The notes under the pieces: model-generated
Seen by the model: the letters and a program-made list of their open reading frames with translations, nothing else
The model's database searches: none
Told to the model about the DNA's origin: nothing
Made by a program: the position numbers and the translations under genes
Shown: positions 49,201-57,000 of the stretch, piece by piece
Layout: each line of letters opens with the position of its first letter
How positions within the stretch are numbered: position 1 is the stretch's first letter
Assembly (NCBI RefSeq): GCF_036588685.1
Contig: NC_086386.1
Location: 4,806,117-4,870,116 of the forward strand
Reading direction: 5' to 3'
DNA from: Mytilus trossulus
Taxonomy: Eukaryota; Mollusca; Bivalvia; Mytilida; Mytilidae
DNA: 64,000 nucleotides

Positions 49201-51376
49201 AGTACTTGTCGTACTAAGCGTGTTATGGCTCCCGATATTAAAGTCGGCGGAGGCAGGAATCATTTGGTTTTACATGCAAGCGATCAGATCTTACCTGATA
49301 CCACCGATGTGTGTTCTGTTTGTCTTGGGTTTGTTCTGGAAGAGATTAACAGAACAGGTAATTTGCTCCTGGTAAATAATAACCGTCTACTATAGAAAAT
49401 GCCTGTTTCAGGAGAGGAATATGACAGTATTTTTATTATTCATTTGATGTATTTGTGCGTTTAATTTTGCGATTTTATTAGGAACTTTCTGTTTTGAAAT
49501 TTCCCCGGAGTTCAGTATTTTTATTTTATTTTACTTGTTACTAAAAATTACATACTTTAAAGCATGACAGTCATGATCAAGATCAAAACAAAATTGAATA
49601 TAAAGTAAGCCATCAGAAATAGAACCTATGCAAGATTAGCTGTGTATGTCGTAAATATTTTGTTTTTTTTGTATATGACACAAAACTATGGGGATAAACG
49701 AAGTTTACAACATATTATTCTGTAGATCATGTCTGCTTTGTTACTCTTGTAAAGAACCTGTGTGAATGTGAGTTCTTTCTTAGAGATGATGGATTTGAGA
49801 ACGTCGAACAGATCAATCGATGCGTACATGTACTTATATATCTACTGTTACAGTTTACACCAATCGACACTGTAACAGGTATGTTTGTCTAATATATAAA
49901 CATAAATAGTTATATCATTTGTTTCAGGGAGCCTTTTGGGGACTAATTCTTGGACTTATTGTTGGAATAATAAGGATGGTCTTAGATTTTTCCTTTCGTG
50001 CACCTCTCTGTGGTAGTGGAGATCCAGACAACCGCCCAGCAGTAGTGAGCAAAGTAGATTTTCTACATTTTGCAGCAATATTAGGTTTAGTCACAACAGG
50101 AGCAATGATTATTATTAGCATGTTTACTGAACCAAGACCAGATAGAAAGGTAGTTGCACAGACCTTTTTTATAGAAACGTAGAAACTTATGTTATGTAAA
50201 AAAGACTCTTTGATAGTCAAATGTTACTACAAATCACATTCTTAAGTTGAAATCATGAAGTCGGTAGTCTTTATCTATGTCAATGTGTGATTGGATGGTT
50301 GTTGATTAAAATTGATAAAAGCACCTGTGGCCAAATTTCAGATATTTATTTTTTGAAATAAAAATGATATACTTGTATCAGTATTTACACTAATAAGAAA
50401 AGAAACAAATTGAATAATTTCCAAATTCACTAAACTATAATCTAGCTGCATAAGATTTTCAAGCGACAAGTTACAGACTCACAAATAATTTTACAGGTAC
50501 TTTCTTTTAAATACATTGTACTAACGTTAAAGGATCTTTCAAAATAATGTTCAATAATGTCAAACCTACTATTATAAGTAAATCCAATAAATTCGTCTTT
50601 TTTATATAGCTGAAAAGAGTAACATGGTGGACCAGAAACGATGAGGATGAACCTGAATTATCTTCTGATGAGGAAGAGGATTTGGGGTTTGATTCTGAAA
50701 ATGAACAAAGACAATCCTCTGAAAATGACCAAAGACAATCCTCTGAAACATTGAAAAGTAGGTATCAATCATAGGATTTTTTTTACATTGGAGACATTTT
50801 AATGGGTTTTTTTTAAATTTGATATTGCAAATCCAAAAAGAGTATGAAAGTTCAATGCCGTAAGTTGGAAACTCTCCAAATTGCACGTTCATTTTACACC
50901 ACTTAAAAAGTCAACTGTCAGTTACTACGAGCACCATAAGATGTATTCGTCCATGTCGATGGTTGAACCTTCCTTTTGATAATGCCTCAACCTTATTCAT
51001 TAAAAATGTATACTTTAACAAATTTTATTGTAGACAATACATTCGTTTACCACATCTGTAACGGATACAAAGTATACGAGTAAGTAAAGATCTTTTTACG
51101 AGTATCGCTATGCAATTTAACCTAATTATATTTAATGAAAGCATTAATATCCGTATTTTTAAAACAGATGGAAAATGTCAAATGCTACAGAAATGCAAAG
51201 ATTGGATATGTGGTACTATAAAGGAACCAAAATCTAAATTATCTCCTGAGGAAAAATGTTTACTGAGAAAAAAGATGACCTCCCTATCAGAGAAAACAAG
51301 GAATAGACGAATACTAAACTGCACAGCTGTGTTAATTATAATAGGAACAACAGTTCTCATAGCAGCGTTTCACTGA
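40210..51376 (+). CDS. SLC5-family sodium/solute cotransporter (SGLT-like), complete, 14 exons
   Basis: Predicted plasma-membrane symporter using the Na+ gradient to import a sugar or similar small solute. Exons: 40210-40287, 40898-40969, 41604-41708, 41946-42005, 42924-43028, 44657-44762, 45281-45361, 46170-46384, 47467-47602, 48333-48440, 49038-49357, 49928-50149, 50610-50757, 51168-51376. Every border is AG/GT and phases join, giving 654 residues, normal for SLC5. Signatures: [17 protein letters not shown] (27-50), [14 protein letters not shown] (51-85), [13 protein letters not shown] (106-140), GGWSGM, QDQ...[19 protein letters not shown], the Cys-rich loop, [19 protein letters not shown] (Na+ site region) and the [10 protein letters not shown] helix. 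The ATG has A at -3. Relative to human SGLT1 (numbering recalled), Asn78 and Gln457 are kept but His83 is replaced by Met, so the substrate may not be glucose. Introns hold many dispersed repeats. Confidence 0.93.
40898..40969 (+). CDS. SLC5 plus-gene exon 2
   Basis: Acceptor GTGATTTTAG, donor CCC|GTGAGT. It encodes [20 protein letters not shown], the conserved (G)YFLAG(K/R)SM motif between the first two helices. Confidence 0.9.
41604..41708 (+). CDS. SLC5 plus-gene exon 3, solute-site helix
   Basis: Encodes [20 protein letters not shown] and the following [14 protein letters not shown]. The SNIG and EW residues of the sugar site are present, but the usual SGHF is APMF. Donor ATT|GTAAGT. Confidence 0.92.
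41946..42005 (+). CDS. SLC5 plus-gene exon 4
   Basis: Encodes [20 protein letters not shown], one transmembrane helix. Acceptor ATTTTAG, donor GGG|GTAAGC, 60 bp, phase 0. Confidence 0.9.
42924..43028 (+). CDS. SLC5 plus-gene exon 5
   Basis: Encodes [20 protein letters not shown], the SLC5 signature loop, then a helix ending FILFNIS. Donor TCG|GTAAGA. Confidence 0.92.
43224..43341 (+). repeat. Dispersed repeat family R1 copy
   Basis: CCAGCTGAAGGACGCCTCCG, TGTTGGTGACCTTCTGCTGT and CCCCATTTCCATTCTC mark the family. It lies in SLC5 intron 5. Confidence 0.75.
43355..43550 (+). repeat. Dispersed repeat family R2 copy
   Basis: Contains GCGTTGTCAGTTTATTTTCA and CTCTGGTATCTTTCGACCC. Other copies at 47233-47392 and 55895-56045 share the same order of motifs. 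Confidence 0.7.
43660..43726. repeat. Short imperfect palindrome (CCATATGGAATTTACTGACC arms)
   Basis: GGGGTCAATAAATTCCATATGG at 43659 is followed about 20 bp later by its imperfect complement CTCCATATGGAATTTACTGACCC. It probably marks a separate foldback element adjoining the larger inverted repeat. Confidence 0.5.
43732..44163. mobile_element. Large foldback element with long inverted repeats, 432 bp
   Basis: The left arm starts CATATTCAAAACAGTGTGGT and runs through GGACAGATAAGGTGAACGTT; the right arm is its near-perfect complement, ending CCACACTGTTTTGAATATG. The arms are at least 100 bp at high identity and extend with more mismatches (GGGGTCACCAAAGGTTCT / AGAACCTTTGGTTACCCC) towards an AT-rich centre. 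No ORF; foldback or MITE-type transposon in SLC5 intron 5. Confidence 0.82.
44411..44551 (+). repeat. Two-copy tandem repeat of about 68 bp
   Basis: AAAGGGACATAACACCACTT... and AAAGGGACGTAACACCACTA... are successive copies, each followed by CTAACCGTGTATGAAAT and ending near TTTGAAATAT or TATGAAATAT. Intronic, no coding role seen. Confidence 0.6.
44657..44762 (+). CDS. SLC5 plus-gene exon 6
   Basis: Encodes [20 protein letters not shown] and a helix ending IVTAIFTVV. Acceptor TTTTTTTCAG, donor GTAG|GTAAGT, exit phase 1. Confidence 0.9.
45281..45361 (+). CDS. SLC5 plus-gene exon 7
   Basis: Encodes [20 protein letters not shown] and ATILAVMG. The (Y)TDTLQ motif is strongly conserved in SGLTs. 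Donor ATGG|GTAAGA. Confidence 0.92.
46170..46384 (+). CDS. SLC5 plus-gene exon 8
   Basis: Encodes [20 protein letters not shown], an extracellular loop with [20 protein letters not shown], and [10 protein letters not shown]. The PWTG and W..DQ motifs are conserved. Donor CAG|GTAATA, followed at once by an ATA/AAT microsatellite. Confidence 0.92.
47233..47392 (+). repeat. Dispersed repeat family R2 copy
   Basis: Shares ATCACCCCCGGATTTTAGTG-like lead, GGCGTTGTCAGTTTAGTTTC and TGTATCTTTCG with the copy at 43355. It lies in SLC5 intron 8. Confidence 0.65.
47467..47602 (+). CDS. SLC5 plus-gene exon 9
   Basis: Encodes [20 protein letters not shown] and a helix ending [19 protein letters not shown] and PGMISR are hallmark SLC5 motifs. 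Donor ACAG|GTTAGC is weaker than the others. Confidence 0.92.
47652..47742 (+). repeat. Dispersed repeat family R1 copy
   Basis: CATTGGTGGCCTTCGGCTTT and TTGACACATTCCCCATTTCC identify the family. It lies in SLC5 intron 9. Confidence 0.75.
48090..48233 (+). repeat. Dispersed repeat family R1 copy
   Basis: GGGCCAGCTGAAGGACGCCT through TTTGACGCATTCCCCATTTC. It is the longest R1 copy here and lies just upstream of SLC5 exon 10. Confidence 0.75.
48281..48374 (+). repeat. 42-bp tandem duplication of the exon 10 acceptor and exon start
   Basis: TTATTATTTAGATGAC and the following exon bases (to CCTAAATC) occur twice, 42 bp apart. Each copy has its own TTTAG acceptor. The unit is 14 codons and has no stop in the exon frame, so either acceptor gives an open product. 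Confidence 0.85.
48333..48440 (+). CDS. SLC5 plus-gene exon 10, Cys-rich extracellular loop
   Basis: Encodes [20 protein letters not shown] and [16 protein letters not shown]; 108 bp, identical in length to the minus-gene exon at 62042. An upstream duplicate acceptor (48281-48290) could start the exon 42 bp earlier in the same frame, adding 14 residues. Confidence 0.88.
48785..48885 (-). repeat. Dispersed repeat family R6, inverted copy
   Basis: CAGTAGTATACTGCTGTTTA and AATCCATGGACAAAAAACAA are the reverse complement of the copy at 26545-26700. Confidence 0.65.
49038..49357 (+). CDS. SLC5 plus-gene exon 11, sodium-site and sugar-gate helices
   Basis: Encodes [39 protein letters not shown], two further helices, [13 protein letters not shown] and [11 protein letters not shown]. 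The Gln in the QAIRSYL segment aligns with the sugar-contacting Gln of SGLT1. Donor ACAG|GTAATT; 320 bp. Confidence 0.94.
49396..49545 (+). repeat. Dispersed repeat family R3 copy
   Basis: AGAAAATGCCTGTTTCAGGA and AACTTTCTGTTTTGAAATTT match the R3 family. It lies in SLC5 intron 11. Confidence 0.7.
49928..50149 (+). CDS. SLC5 plus-gene exon 12
   Basis: Encodes [40 protein letters not shown] and a helix ending TEPRPDRK. 222 bp, the same as the paralog exon at 58081. Donor AAAG|GTAGTT. Confidence 0.93.
50610..50757 (+). CDS. SLC5 plus-gene exon 13, acidic cytoplasmic loop
   Basis: Encodes [20 protein letters not shown] followed by an acidic, Ser/Gln-rich loop. A 24-bp direct repeat (ENEQRQSS / ENDQRQSS, 50697-50744) lies within 15 bp of the donor AAAA|GTAGGT. 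The paralog carries its 33-bp array at this same boundary. Confidence 0.88.
51168..51376 (+). CDS. SLC5 plus-gene exon 14, C-terminus
   Basis: Encodes [16 protein letters not shown], the basic [16 protein letters not shown] stretch and the last helix [19 protein letters not shown], then TGA. Acceptor TAAAACAG. Confidence 0.92.
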
Positions 51377-51687
51377 AAGGACTCCAGTAATATAGCAGTA
51401 ATATAGCAGTTTCACTGACATGCTGTACAGCATTGATATTTCACTGACAAGAACTATAGTATTTTTAGTAGTGTTGCACTGAAAAAAAAGCTACAGTATT
51501 TATTGCAGTGTGGCACTAATTACAAGAACTGCATAAAGGATAGCATGGTTTCACTGACAATAACTACAATATTTAAGCAGTCAATGGCGAGAATTGCTGT
51601 AAATGTATAAAACATTTGATCACACATGTACGTGTAACATACGGCTGCTTATGTGTCTTGTTTTTATATCGGAAATATTTATTTTGA

Positions 51688-51693
51688 AATAAA
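51688..51693 (+). promoter_or_regulatory. Polyadenylation signal of the plus-strand SLC5 gene
   Basis: AATAAA about 310 bp after the TGA at 51376. The 3' UTR before it contains imperfect repeats of a TTTCACTGACA-like phrase. Confidence 0.55.
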
Positions 51694-53784
51694 GAATAGT
51701 TTTGACAGATCTCGATAAATGAAGGATTTCCTCTTTTATTATCATATCAGCCCGTAAAAGTCAGTGGTATCGTGTTCTATAACAAGATTTTTTTTAAAAT
51801 AGAATTACCAGACATTCTCATTTAAACCACCACAAACAAACTACACTATTAATTGATATGTCCATGATACAGACTATTATACACATAACGGTCAATAAAT
51901 TGCATTTAACTTGCAGGTCGTAATTCTTTGTTTTCTTGTTTAATAATTGTATTTAATATTATTCACTAGTGGAAAGCACTAGAAAACAAAAATAATAGGT
52001 TGAAAATATATTTATAAAACTGAGTTTTCCATAAACTGCTTTTTTTTCTATTTTATCAATACGGCTATTTATATTTACAACCACTGGGTCGATGCCACTG
52101 CTGGTTAAGTTTTATTCCCCGAGGGTATCACTAGCCCGGTAGTCCGCACTGTGCTGACATGAATTTTCATTGATATGGTCATACTTATAAATTGACTTTA
52201 CTGAAATACTTAAGCTTTTCTATTTCAGGAATAGATTACCTTAGACGTATTTGGAAAAACTTTTAAATCCTAAAATTTGGTCCTCAATGCTCTTCAACTT
52301 CGTACTTTATAAGGTTTTTTGATTCGAGCGTCACTAATGAGTCTCCTGAAACTCGCGTCTGGCGTAAATATAAAATGTAATCCTGGTAACTATGATGAGT
52401 TTATAAGACAAACTACGGGCGTCGTTTTCTCTTTTTCATTATAATTAGAACTTACATTTTACTATAGACAGTACATAGGATTATTGTTAGGAAGTATTTA
52501 TATGAAAGTATGCTTAAGTTGTATGTATATCTTCAATATAAATACTAAGTTCGTGAAGGTTAACTATTTATGTACCTTACTTTACATGTTTTAGTTTCAA
52601 TAATAATTATGTACAACAAAATGTATTCTTTTTCCATTGAACTATGTACACTCTTGGAAATAGTGGTAATAGGTGTCCACCACTTTACACATAGATCACA
52701 TATTAGACCTTTACATTCAATGTGCAAAGATTCATTTCTACTGGCGAGATATAGTGAATTAAATTCCAGCTTATCAATCTTAAGGATGTTATCTCCTCTA
52801 CTTTTTTTGATTTTTGCAAGATTTTCGGAATCCTCTGGTTTTATCTATGTATTAGCATTAAAAAAAAATGCCCACTAACGTCTACTTTTCTTTTCATATT
52901 TTTATAACCTCGAAAAGATTGTGTGTAAGGATTAAACTTCTTCTGCTTAGCATACACAACCCACCATCGAAATCAGACTCTGTAAACATTTATCAATCAG
53001 GAACAGGACAAAATCAATTAACCATTGATAAACTTGATTGTAATTTATAGCAAAAAGAAGGTAAAAAATTTCAAAAGGAAAATCGACCTTAGATAAATTA
53101 AGCCTTACTTTTAAGTCACGTTTGATCATATAACGCTGTATGTTCACTTTTTATTTTATGGGGTTTGAGCGATGCGGATGGTATCAAATCATGTAAAGCG
53201 CTTCATACGCGCATCAAAATTCAAACATTCAAAATTCAGTCTCATCAAATTCCGTTAAAAAATAAGTCCCATGATATTATAATAAGTTCTAAATAAAAGA
53301 AAAATATGCTTGGCAACATGAATCGGAAGGCTGCCTTCACATAATACTTTGACGAAATAATTTTACAATAACAACTAGACGAAACTGCATATATCATATA
53401 TGTTGAAAAAAAAAGTATGTGTCCAAAGTACACAGATGCCCCATCCGCATTATCTTTTTCTATGTTCGGTGGACCGTGAAAATTGGATAACATTTCTAGT
53501 TTGGTATTGAAATAACAACGATCATATCATTGGGTACATGTTTACTAAGTGTCAAGTTGATTGGGACTTCAACTTCATCAAAAACTACCTCGACCAAAAA
53601 CTTTAACCTGAAATAGGACGAACGGACGGACGGACGGACAGACGGAAGCACAGACTTAAATTGGGCATACAAACATATTGGACTCTTGTAAAAGGTAGCA
53701 TTTTCATAAAATTCTGTATCAGTCTGCAATTATACGCATTTTCACAAAACCAGCATACATGCGAACTATGCCATCTTCTGATGT
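51694..53784. other. Intergenic space between convergent SLC5 genes
   Basis: About 2.1 kb without an exon. It contains the R5 copy at 52085-52415 and a short GGAC/CGGA tetranucleotide run at about 53617-53645. Short ORFs here show no recognisable domain. The 3' UTR of the minus-strand gene should occupy the right part. Confidence 0.55.
52085..52415 (+). repeat. Dispersed repeat family R5 copy
   Basis: Begins ACTGGGTCGATGCCACTGCT and includes GAGCGTCACTAATGAGTCTC and CGCGTCTGGCGTAAAT. A related inverted copy is at 62175-62480. It lies between the two convergent SLC5 genes. Confidence 0.75.
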
Positions 53785-54008
53785 CTAACTGAATTTGCCT
53801 ATAAGAAATGCTGTTAGTAAAGACATAAGTATGGCAGCACCATTTAACACTTTACGATAGAAAGCAGTTTCATCAATTGATTTCATCTGTCTCAGGTGGA
53901 TTATCTCCCGTTGTGTCAAATATTGATGTTTGTTTACTTCATCTGTTGTTCCACAAACCCAGTTTTTAAATGCTTTACAAAAGCGTTGTCCAAACGATAC
54001 AGGAACTT
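53785..54008 (-). CDS. SLC5 minus-gene last exon
   Basis: Acceptor TTTTTTTCATTTAG. It encodes VPVSFGQRFCKAFKNWVCGT, LTQREIIHLRQMKSIDE and the final helix ending AFLIGKFS, then TAG. It enters with two bases that join the G left by the exon at 55683 to make Glu. Confidence 0.9.
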
Positions 54009-57000
54009 CTAAATGAAAAAAAAAAAAACAGTTTAAACTCATGAGAAATAAAATGTAAATGTGATACAACAAAAAATTATTAGAATTTTTAGAATCTTTA
54101 TACTTAGTCCAAATTTAAACTTTCGCTTTCTAATACACGTTTTGTTTGGAGTCAGTTGAAGCCCTCCCACATGTGCGGGTTTTCCTGCTGTGTTGACGTC
54201 CATTGGTGGCCTTGGGCTATTGTCTGCTCTTTAGTCGGGTTGTTTTCTCTCTCACACATTCCCCGTTTCTATTCCAGAGTAGAATTTAATACACTTGACT
54301 TCATTTAACGTGTTTATACTAGTGAGAATTTCTTGTTGACTCGACGATCACCAATGAAATAAGACGGACCGTAAAAAAACTGGAAATTTCTAGTCTAAGA
54401 TATGTGAAGATTTGAAAATGACTTAATATCTACACAAGAAATGACTGCACCAAGTCAGGAATATAACAGTGGTCATCCATTCGTTTGATCTATTTAATCT
54501 GTTTGTTTTGCCATTTGGTTACGGACTTTCCGTTTTTAATTTTCCTCAGAGTTCGTTATTGTTTATATATATTTTACTTTTTATAATCTTTACTCTGGTA
54601 CAGAATCGGCTATCGTGTAGTACACAACTCTGATTGATGGATCCAATGCAAAAACAATTCTAACTAGTGGATATACAACAAGAGTACCTGTTCTAACGAG
54701 TGGATATACAACAAGAGTACCTGTTCTAACTAGTGGATATACAACAAGAGTACCTGTTCTACCTAGTGGATATACAACAAGAGTACCTGTTCTACCTAGT
54801 GGATATACAACAAGAGTACCTGTTCTACCTAGTGGATATACAACAAGAGTACCTGTTCTACCGAGTGGATATACAACAAGAGTACCTGTTCTAACGAGTG
54901 GATATACAACAAGAGTACCTGTTCTAACTAGTGGATATACAACAAGAGTACCTGTTCTAACGAGTGGATATACAACAAGAGTAGAGTACCTGTTCTAACG
55001 AGTGGATATACAACAAGAGTACCTGTTCTAACTAGTGGATATACAACAAGAGTACCTGTTCTAACGAGTGAATATACAACAAGAGTACCTGTTCTAACGA
55101 GTGGATATACAACAAGAGTACCTGTTCTAACGAGTGGATATACAACAAGAGTACCTGTTCTAACGAGTGAATATACAACAAGAGTACCTGTTCTACCTAG
55201 TGGATATACAACAAGAGTACCTGTTCTACCTAGTGGATATACAACAAGAGTACCTGTTCTAACGAGTGGATATACAACAAGAGTACCTGTTCTAACGAGT
55301 GGATATATAACAAGAGTACCTGTTCTACCTAGTGGATATACAACAAGAGTACCTGTTCTACCTAGTGGATATACAACAAGAGTACCTGTTCTAACGAGTG
55401 GATATACAACAAGAGTACCTGTTCTAACGAGTGGATATACAACAAGAGTACCTGTTTTAACGAGTGGATATACAACAAGAGTACCTGTTCTAACGAGTGG
55501 ATATACAACAAGAGAACCTGTTCTATCTAGTGGATATACAACAAGAGTACCTGTTCTACCTAGTGGATATACAACAAGAGTACCTGTTCTACCTAGTGGA
55601 TATACAACAAGAGTACCTGTTCTACCGAGTGGATATACAACAAGAGTACCTGTTCTAACGAGTGGATATACAACAAGAGTACCTGTTCCAATGTTTTCAA
55701 TTATTTCATCTTTGTTTATTCTCGGTTCGTCTACCTCTTCGTCTTCCTCTGAAGATAATTCAGGGTCTTCGTCGTCGTCTTTCGTCCACCAAGTCACCCT
55801 TCTCAGCTGAAATATATAGTTTGTATAATTAGAACATAGTTTTTTACATTTACTTTTTTTTTTAAATTATCATGAAAGATACTCGTATGTTATATTCGTG
55901 TTGTTTATTCTTTAGTTTTCTATGTTGTGTCATGTGTACTATTGTTTTTCTGTTTGTCTTTTTCATTTTAGCCATGACGTTGTCAGTTTGTTTTAGATTT
56001 ATGAGTTTGACTGTCCCTTTGGTATCTTTCGTCCATCTTTTATAGTAATTTTGTTTTCAATCAGACTGTTTTTGCTTCTTTCACATGTTTTTAAACAATA
56101 AACTGTACACGATTGTAAAAAAAGTTTGATAAAACTAGGTTTAACCCATTATTTTGTCGGTATGTTCCTGTATCTACCAGGAACTTGACAATCTATAGCA
56201 ATAAGGAGATCTGGTAAGATTGACAGTAAGACAACTATCCCTCAATTTGCAAATGAAGTAGATACCGTATAGTAGTAGTCGGCTATAAGAAAATTATGAA
56301 AGTATTCAATTTAGAAAACAAACGGGCTAATGGATTGTAAAGTAAATAAAAACGTTAAATTGTTTTTATATTCCTTTTAAATTTCGTCTTTCATTGTCTA
56401 TTAATAGTTTGATTTGTTTATATATTTCAATGAATAACTTTTGAATATTCTTTTCTTTGTTTATCTAAGATTTTTTTTCTTTTTTAAAATGGTTTCCAAG
56501 TTTTCATACTATAAGGATACCGAAATGTATATTGAAAGAATCGCCCACATATTGAGAATGAAATTACCAGGAAACATCAAATCTTATTGCTAAATTTACT
56601 TTGATAAATTCTAAGAAAAATTAAATCACAAATCATTGAGGTTTTGTTCCTGTAGTTTTGAGGAATATGACATAGATAACAATAAGGAAATCTGGTATGA
56701 TTTGCAATGAGTCAACCGTATGGCATTTGACAATGAGTAAAACCAATACCGTAAAGTCGGCTATAAGAGGATCGACAAGAAAATCATGAAATATTTCAAT
56801 TAGAAAACTAACTTTTACTGGATAGCAAAGTTAACAAAAACGTTTTTCCCATTCATTTTGCATTTTGTCTTTTAATTATTATGTCTATTATGTCCTTTTT
56901 TAATCTAAAGTTTTTCCTTTTTTATACCGATTTTCCAAGTACTCTTACTGAAAGATACCGAAATTTTTATTGAAAGAACCATCCATATATATAATGTAAC

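Noticed and set aside
49924..50220. Minus-strand ORF of 98 codons
   Set aside because: Antisense shadow of SLC5 exon 12.
53245..53729. Two minus-strand ORFs of about 80 codons downstream of the SLC5 gene
   Set aside because: No domain, low complexity, overlap a tetranucleotide repeat; probably 3' UTR or intergenic.
54928..55797. A separate 289-residue repeat protein
   Set aside because: Its first 40 residues are an SLC5 exon with a good acceptor and a phase-matched donor at 55683; the repeat part is most simply intronic. Readthrough is kept as a finding instead.
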